Positions 7,796-13,096 of a stretch of 13,096 bases of DNA are shown here, piece by piece. A model generated the notes under the pieces. It was not told the DNA's origin, did no database searches, and saw only the letters and a list, made by a program, of their open reading frames with translations. Origin of the DNA: Isohypsibius dastychi (Eukaryota; Tardigrada; Eutardigrada; Parachela; Isohypsibiidae); contig JAQIWT010001010.1 in assembly GCA_034696485.1 (NCBI GenBank), positions 1 through 13,096 of the forward strand, given 5' to 3'. A program made the position numbers and the translations under genes. The first letter of the stretch is position 1. Each line of letters opens with the position of its first letter.

Positions 7796-8247
7796 TTCCT
7801 AGAATAAACTAGACGGCAACGACGTGCTGCCTGTGATCCCGTTCCAAAAAAAACCCAAGCAGAGCTTCCCCGAAACACACAGATGATCAGAGCAAGTCCC
7901 GATAATTCATACGATGGGATGGCCTCGAAAAAAACGATATGAAAAATCGTAAACACGACATCCGAAAACTTGTTTGGAACTGTTTGGAATCACAGCCGTC
8001 CCCCCCCCCTTTTCGCAACTCTCCAGCTCATCAAGGGTCCATCAGGGTTCATCAAGGGAGCCACCGAGGGGCCATCAAACGTAATACGGAAAGTTCGAAT
8101 TCAAAGCACCAATATTTTATATTTCTTCGTTATGTATACTGAGAATAGGTAGCAATTCAAACGGAATGAAACTGTTTGCCGCATTATAGATTATCACGAG
8201 CATTGAGCAGGAAATGTAATGAACAACGAGCACCATCCAAGATGAAA
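7796..8247. other. Intergenic region between L2HGDH and the 399-residue gene
   Basis: Both neighbours are on the minus strand. This 452-base interval holds the L2HGDH 3' UTR and the promoter of the next gene. There is no canonical AATAAA; ATATAAA near 8115 (minus strand) is the closest. It contains a ten-C run and a small cluster of CATCAGGG-like repeats. No gene is supported. Confidence 0.4.
8000..8009. repeat. Ten-C homopolymer followed by CATCA(A)GGG micro-repeats
   Basis: Bases 8000-8009 are all C. From 8028 to 8073 the motif CATCAAGGG/CATCAGGG/CATCAAGGG recurs three times, followed by a related GGCCATCAAAC. It looks like simple-sequence expansion in non-coding DNA. Confidence 0.6.
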
Positions 8248-9733
8248 TCATTTTGGGGTAAGAAAATCGAACTTTTTAGTCGCAGTATTACAAATGTGAT
8301 CAGCAATCGAAAGGGCGGCAGTGGCGGCGGGCGAAGGCGCATTTCGGACATGCATAAGTCTTTTCCCGAGTTCACCTTCAGGTACGTCGATAATAAAATC
8401 ATCGACCAAATTCCCACTATGATCCAGAGCCTGAGCGCGAATGCCGGAAGGAGCCCGAATCACATCTTTGCTGGAAATGTTCGGCACATACCTCTGCAGT
8501 TGCTTTATTTGAGCAGGAATATAGAGGTTGCGGAAGAATTCGTCCATGCCAAAACGTAGATATTTCTTGCCAAGTCGCAGAAAGCCAGGAAAGGTCACCG
8601 CTTCCCAGGTATCTTTCAAATTAAAACTGGTCATATTATAACCTTCTCGCGCGTATGAAAATACGGCGGTAGGACCAAGCCATAAGCCACCGTCCATTCT
8701 TGGAGTGAAATGTACACCCAAAAACGGAAATCGTGGATCGGGAACAGGATAGATATTTCCTCGAACCAAGTGCCGCTTTTCCGGTTTCATTTCCAAATAA
8801 TCACCACGAAATCCCACAATTTTTGGTTCCGGTTTGCAGTCTGATAAAACAGCCAACCGGTCCGACTGAAGCCCTCCACAAACAATAGCTCCTTTACAAG
8901 AAATACTGCGCCCATCTTTCGCGCCAATAACGAGTCCACCGGTTTCCGGAACAGCGTGAAATTTATTCACTTCAAATTTCAACAGAACTTCTCCACCAGA
9001 TTTCGCCACATTATTCGCCAGCGATTCCGTTACAACTTTGTAGTCAACAATGCCGGTGTGGGGTGAGAATATCGCCTTCAGTCCAAGACAGTTTGGTTCA
9101 TAATCTTTGATGCGATTACCTTCAACAATCTGGAGGTCACGGACGCCGTTTTTATTTCCGTTCTCAAAGAGCTTGTCCAGTCTCGGAATCTCCTCTTTTT
9201 CAACAGCAACTATAAGCTTGCCGGTTTTCTTATACGGAATAGAATATTGATCACAGTATTTATACATGGATTCCAGACCGGCAGTGCATAGTTTTGCTTT
9301 AAGACTTCCGGGAGTGTAATATATTCCACTGTGGATGACCCCACTATTCCTTCCGGTTTGATGCATGGCAAGTTCGGGTTCTTTTTCCAAGATGACTACG
9401 CGAAGAGGTGTACTCCGTGGGGTTTGGGAAATTCGGTACGCTGTGGCGGCGCCTTGAAAATAGATACAACGTTAGTCAATAATATCAAACCATTTTTTCC
9501 ATAAATAAGGACGGGAATAAAAAATCAAAATCTGGAACAGATGAAAAATGCTTTAACATACTATTTCACTCACCCACAATACCTCCACCAACAATAGCCA
9601 AATCATAGTCGTTGACATCACGGGAAGCATTAGCATTTGTAGCAAATCCTGCTCTGCCATGGACGGAGCTTGCAGCAAGTTGAACATGAATTCTTCCAGC
9701 TGGGAAAGAACGTAAAATCTGCAGAGTGAACAT
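8248..9733 (-). CDS. L2HGDH: L-2-hydroxyglutarate dehydrogenase, mitochondrial (FAD-dependent)
   Basis: Oxidises L-2-hydroxyglutarate, a by-product of malate and lactate dehydrogenases, back to 2-oxoglutarate in mitochondria, using FAD. Exon 1 is 9733-9574 and exon 2 is 9452-8248, joined in phase 1 across a 121-base GT-AG intron; the protein is 454 residues, the usual length. The N-terminus MFTLQILRSFPAGRIHVQLA is basic, lacks acidic residues and fits a mitochondrial presequence. The FAD dinucleotide fold YDLAIVGGGIVGAATAYRIS has GxGxxG at 49-54, split by the intron. Family blocks follow in order: HQTGRNSGVIHSGIYYTPGS, GKLIVAVEKEEIPRL, SPHTGIVDYKVV, VPDPRFPFLGVHFTPRMDGG, APSGIRAQALDHSGNLVDDF and the C-terminal HVRNAPSPAATAALSIADHI of the FAD site. 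No frame break or missing motif is seen. It diverges from PDI and lies downstream of no gene on its strand. An ATG within exon 2 would omit the FAD motif, so the 9733 start is preferred. Confidence 0.96.
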
Positions 9734-10272
9734 TTTAAGGTCGACGTTGTCCGATGGCGCTAAAGAAGATTCAGTAATTGTTCGCTCAAATTATTAAAAA
9801 CCCGAAAAAGTATGATGTTACACGCAACAGGGATAAATGAGCGTGGTTTAATCTAACCGGAAAGATTCGAACAGCTGATCGTTTCACAGTCAAATTCGTT
9901 TCCTAGAAAAATAGCTATGTTGTGGTTGTGCAGCGCCACCTGCATGAATTTCTCAGGTGTCTGGGCAGTTTGCCAAGCCAGATTGTGCCACTACCATCAC
10001 TTGCACCCCATTTGGAAATGTGCGTCATCATAGGGAACCCCCTAATGTTCAAAGGTCAGCTGCAAAAAGATGTCCCCCTTTCAATCGCTTTCCTGCGCCT
10101 GTGTATCAGCTGATTGACGCCCACAACTAACCACGTAGCCCAATCATGCTGGTGCTACGTGGTTCTCGCGAAAACTTGACGAGACTCTCAGGGTCGAAAT
10201 TTAAACCGTAGTTTTCTTCAAACTTTCTTCACCAATTCGACAAGGAACACGTCGGAAACTTCCACCAGAAAA
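9734..10272. promoter_or_regulatory. Shared upstream region of the divergent L2HGDH and PDI genes
   Basis: This 539-base interval separates two start codons on opposite strands. No TATA box is evident. It contains three CAGCTG E-boxes (9872-9877, 10057-10062, 10107-10112), a CACCTG and a CAGGTG near 9938-9960, and a TGCGTCATCA sequence (10021-10030) resembling CRE/ATF sites. An inverted repeat at 10129-10164 has CCACG cores. A 63-codon plus-strand frame (9922-10113) shows no resemblance to a protein. Confidence 0.5.
10129..10164. promoter_or_regulatory. Perfect inverted repeat with CCACG/CGTGG cores and CCAAT box upstream of PDI (ER-stress-element-like)
   Basis: AACCACGTAGC (10129-10139) and GCTACGTGGTT (10154-10164) are exact 11-base reverse complements. 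The 14-base spacer begins with CCAAT (10140-10144). The right arm ends 108 bases before the PDI ATG. CCACG is the ATF6/XBP1-binding half and CCAAT the NF-Y half of known ER-stress elements. The spacing is not the canonical CCAAT-N9-CCACG, so this is an element-like arrangement and not a clear match. PDI is a classic unfolded-protein-response target, which makes the position suggestive. Confidence 0.5.
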
Positions 10273-12389
10273 ATGGTCAAACTCCAACTTCTTCTCCTCC
10301 TCGCCTGCTCATCAGTATTTGCTGTTGAGATAAAGGAAGAGGAAAATGTTCTCGTCCTGGAAAACGACAACTTTGATGAAGCCTTGAAACTCCACACCGA
10401 TCTCCTTGTCGAATTCTACGCTCCCTGGTGCGGACATTGCAAGAGTCTTGCTCCTGAGTATGCCAAAGCCGCCACCAAACTCAAGGAAGACGGAAGCGCC
10501 ATCAAGCTTGGAAAAGTCGATGCCACCGTTCACAATGAAATTGCACAGAAATTCGGCGTCCGCGGATATCCCACCCTCAAATTCTTCAGGAATGGACAGG
10601 AATCTGAATATAACGGTACGCTGTTCCAGTTTTGCCTTTTTGTTCAGTTAAAGTCGCCTCATGGGCCAGGCACTACGATTTCCGGTTGTGTCGGTGGTGT
10701 ATTCCACGAGGGCATTTTCGGTGATTTTATCAGGCTGTTTAATCTGTAGTTCTGCAGTCGTGGCATTTTAGAATCTAATTGTAACCTTTTGTCGGTTTCT
10801 TCGTACTATTTAACGTAGATCATTTTGATTTCGTGTAATTTTTCAACTGCTTGATTTTTGCAGAAATTTTACGGTTGAAATTATTTTCGAAAGACAGGAT
10901 TGCAGAATCCAGGTTTTCAATGTACCATATGATTCATCTTCATGATGTGTTAGCATTAGTTAAATGATACTTTTTCATCAAAGGAGCGAAATGTGTTAAT
11001 TTTCAAACCGTTTTAACCTGAATAATCCTCAAGTGATGATAGCACAACCTTGACCCGCTTGGCGAGTTTGTAAACTACTTTTAAAAGCCGCAGGCATTTT
11101 GTTTTCTTTATCACCACGTTCACGTGCAATTTTTCATGGCTTGATGAATTAAGAATCAAACTTGATTTTTTGGTTCAGTCAGTTACATTTATTATCCTCC
11201 CTCGCTAATAAATCATCCATTTCCAGGTCCCCGCCAGGCTGAAGGCATCGTCTCATGGTTGAAGAAGAAAACCGGATTCCCTGCCACCAAATTGGCCGAT
11301 GTTGCCGCTGCAAAGAAATTCGTCGAAGAGCGCGAAGTTGCCGTCATCGGATTTTTCTCAGCAGAGGACTCTGAAGGAGCCAAAGCTTTCCTGGATGCCG
11401 TCCGTGGATTCGATGACCTCGAATTCGGTTTCGTTTCCGATAAAGCTGTCGGCAGCGAGTACAAAATCAGCGGTGACGGAGTTTTGCTCTTGAAGAAGTT
11501 TGATGAAGGCCGAGTTGAGCTGACCAGCGATCTGACCAAAGAATCCATCAGCAAATTCGTCAAGGAAAACTCCCTGCCTTTGTTCATCGAGTTCAACCAA
11601 GAGAGCGCCCAGAAGATCTTCTCCGGTGAACTGAAGAATCATTTGTTGATCTTCATGAGCAAAGAAGCTGAAAACTTCGAGAAAGTCAACGAGTCCGTCC
11701 GAAACTTGGCCAAGGAGTACAAGAACAAGCTCCTGTTCGTCTTTGTGAACACCGATGTCGATGAGAACAGCCGCATCACCGAATTCTTCGGTCTGCAGAA
11801 GGAGGACATGCCCGCCGTCCGTCTTATTTCTCTTGCTGAGCAATTGGTCAAATATAAGCCAGATGTCGCTGAACTCAACCCAGAAAAACTCCGAGTGTTC
11901 GTCGATGATTACCTTGCAGGAAAACTGAAGCCCCATCTTAACACCCAAGATGTCCCCAAAGACTGGGATGCCGCTCCAGTTAAAGTCCTTGTCGGAAAGA
12001 ACTTTGAAGAAGTTGCTCTGGATAAATCCAAAGATGTCCTGGTCGAATTTTACGCTCCATGGTGCGGACACTGCAAGAAATTGGTGCCCATCTATGACGA
12101 GCTCGGAGAAAAGTTCCAGAAGAGCCATCCGGATGTTATTATCGCCAAGATGGATTCCACTGCTAATGAAGTCGAATCCGTCAAAGTTGATTCTTTCCCA
12201 ACCATCAAACTGTTCAGGAAGGGAGATAACAAAGTCATCGATTATAATGGAGAGCGAACTTTGGAAGGACTGAGCAAGTTTTTGGAATCTGGTGGTGAAT
12301 TCGGACAAGCCGCCCCAGAAGAGGAAGCTGATGAGGAGCCAGAAGAACTGGAGGAAGGGGAGGAGAAAGTTGGAAAAGATGAGCTGTAA
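10273..12389 (+). CDS. P4HB: Protein disulfide isomerase (P4HB/PDIA1 type, KDEL)
   Basis: ER-lumen thiol oxidoreductase and chaperone that forms and rearranges disulfides; in animals this type is also the beta subunit of collagen prolyl 4-hydroxylase. Exon 1 is 10273-10615 and exon 2 is 11227-12389, joined in phase 1 across a 611-base intron (...SEYNG then [10 protein letters not shown]); the protein is 501 residues. Signal peptide about 1-17 ([17 protein letters not shown]). Domain order is a-b-b'-a'. Active sites are WCGHC in domain a (C53, C56) and in a' (C394, C397), each preceded by LVEFYAP. The cis-proline is P100 in GYPT, with the SFPT equivalent in a'. An acidic tail ([16 protein letters not shown]...) ends in the ER-retrieval signal KDEL. 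Codons are strongly biased to C- and G-ending forms, unlike the neighbouring GPCR, as expected for a highly expressed gene. The 11-bp inverted repeat upstream may confer ER-stress induction. Confidence 0.97.
10616..11226 (+). other. Single intron of PDI
   Basis: GTACGC donor to TTTCCAG acceptor, 611 bases, AT-rich. The reading frame from exon 1 runs on to a stop at 10747-10749, so failure to splice would give a truncated product holding one thioredoxin active site but no KDEL. I see no other gene or clear element in it. Confidence 0.85.
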
Positions 12390-12943
12390 ACAACTGTTTG
12401 AACGCTCTTTCTTCTGATGGTCTCTTGTCGTATTCTGTTCGTTTTTGCTGCATTGTCCTATTCTGGTTTGCATGAATCAATATCTAGCCGCAAGGTGATG
12501 ACTTTTCTTCCCGGAGAGAAACACCCGCCAAAATGTTGTTGGATATTTTTCAGACTGGTTTCTGGTTCATGATAATGGATATTTTTTAACGAATCTTGCT
12601 CGCTTTTTAAACTCGTTTGCCATAAATTTCAAAATTATTCCCGTTCGTTTTTCATGATTTGCCGACCGAATCGACTCCACTGTAGTCGATCAGTTCAAGG
12701 ATGTGAAACGGTGCGGAAAGGTCACCGTGAAGGCCAAACCGAGGTGGTGGGGGGGGGGGGGGAGGGTTTCGTTCGAACTTCATGAAAATGCTTAATAACC
12801 TAAACACACTCCAGGATTTTGACTTCTGGCTGAGCTGTCATCGTCGATTCCTCACTCGCTCTTTTTTCTTGGGACTCTTTGTATCTGTGATACTGGTGTT
12901 TTATACGCTTTGCGAGATTTATTAAAATCAGCAATCGGCTACA
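12390..12943. other. Intergenic region between PDI and RED/IK
   Basis: It holds the PDI 3' UTR and the RED promoter and leader. No AATAAA is seen close to the PDI stop. A plus-strand frame at 12658-12795 stays open for 45 codons (RIDSTVVDQFKDVKRCGK, then VTVKAKPRWW) and crosses the G-run; it looks mildly coding-like but is unrecognised. A 7-bp inverted repeat ATCGACT/AGTCGAT lies at 12670-12690. Near the RED start a pyrimidine-rich stretch (12850-12880) precedes the leader. Confidence 0.4.
12749..12762. repeat. Fourteen-G homopolymer
   Basis: Bases 12749-12762 are all G, preceded by GGTGGT. Such a run is prone to length polymorphism and sequencing error, so local coordinates may be off by a base or more. 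Confidence 0.75.
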
Positions 12944-13096
12944 ATGGCAGGCTCCGAGTAAGTTTGGTCGCAAAATCAACTTTGTCTTCCCAGATAAAGA
13001 AAAGATCTTTTGTAATCATCAGATCAGTCAGGATGACCAACGCAGACTTCCGGAAAATCTTGAATACTCCGAGAGGATCCGGTCCAGCAACGCTGG
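12944..13096 (+). CDS. IK: RED/IK spliceosomal protein, N-terminal exons (partial)
   Basis: RED (IK) is a nuclear component of the B-stage spliceosome needed for pre-mRNA splicing. Exon 1 is 12944-12957 (ATGGCAGGCTCCGA, then GTAAGT). Exon 2 starts at 13023 after ATCATCAG and runs off the window end, giving MAGSESVRMTNADFRKILNT followed by PRGSGPATL. The segment LTNEDFRKLLxTPR is the conserved N-terminal motif of RED proteins and matches MTNADFRKILNTPR here. A second acceptor six bases downstream (ATCAG before 13029) puts the wrong frame on this motif, so the first is chosen. The start context is acaATGg. Only about 29 residues are present, so the identification rests on one motif. Confidence 0.7.

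Noticed and set aside
8176-8559. 127-codon plus-strand frame overlapping the L2HGDH 3' end
   Set aside because: It is a shadow of the conserved C-terminus of L2HGDH on the minus strand, and its translation resembles nothing.
9922-10113. 63-codon plus-strand frame in the L2HGDH/PDI intergenic
   Set aside because: No family resemblance, unsupported by splice context, and located in a region better explained as promoter.
10140-10162. Canonical ERSE (CCAAT-N9-CCACG)
   Set aside because: Nine bases after CCAAT the sequence is GCTAC; the core is present only in the opposite orientation, so I call it ERSE-like only.
11358-12473. 371-codon open frame antisense to PDI exon 2, plus a second antisense frame at 12235-12480
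   Set aside because: Long antisense frames are expected opposite a strongly codon-biased gene. The translation has no family features, while the plus strand encodes a complete PDI.
1-13096. tRNA or rRNA genes, CRISPR arrays, insertion sequences, viral genes
   Set aside because: No tRNA box pairs, no regularly spaced repeats, and no transposase, integrase or viral motifs were seen in any frame I read.

Overview
The window is animal nuclear DNA. Genes are split by GT-AG introns, most of them 51-76 bases, and the families are metazoan: a neuropeptide GPCR, a 20S proteasome alpha subunit, mitochondrial L-2-hydroxyglutarate dehydrogenase, ER protein disulfide isomerase and the splicing factor RED/IK. 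Seven or eight genes sit in 13 kb, which points to a compact invertebrate genome. The PRXamide/neuromedin-U-type receptor fits a protostome such as a microcrustacean, mite or tardigrade, but the sequence does not settle the lineage. There is no sign of prokaryotic, plasmid or viral content.

Layout. 3-56 (+): last codons of an unidentified gene. 116-295: three inverted repeats in its 3' flank. 434-564 (+): the C-terminal exon of a methionine-R-sulfoxide reductase B, with no catalytic-domain 5' exons in the window. 3802-819 (-): a ten-exon class A GPCR of 412 residues, rebuilt here exon by exon. 4660-6262 (+): proteasome alpha-1 (PSMA1), ten exons, 286 residues. 7795-6543 (-): an unrecognised two-exon protein of 399 residues. 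9733-8248 (-): L2HGDH, two exons, 454 residues. 10273-12389 (+): protein disulfide isomerase with KDEL, two exons, 501 residues. 12944 to the end (+): the first two exons of RED/IK.

Organisation. The pairs GPCR/PSMA1 and L2HGDH/PDI are divergent and share upstream regions of about 860 and 540 bases. MsrB/GPCR and PSMA1/399-residue protein are convergent. These are unrelated housekeeping and signalling genes packed together; no operon or pathway links them.

Most notable observations. (1) The GPCR has lost two class A activation switches, CWxP (now CYGL) and NPxxY (now DSILY), while keeping its other landmarks. (2) A perfect 11-bp inverted repeat carrying CCACG/CGTGG cores around a CCAAT box lies about 110 bases upstream of the PDI start codon and resembles an ER-stress element. 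(3) The MsrB exon is an orphan. (4) The 399-residue protein and several short coding-like stretches remain unexplained.
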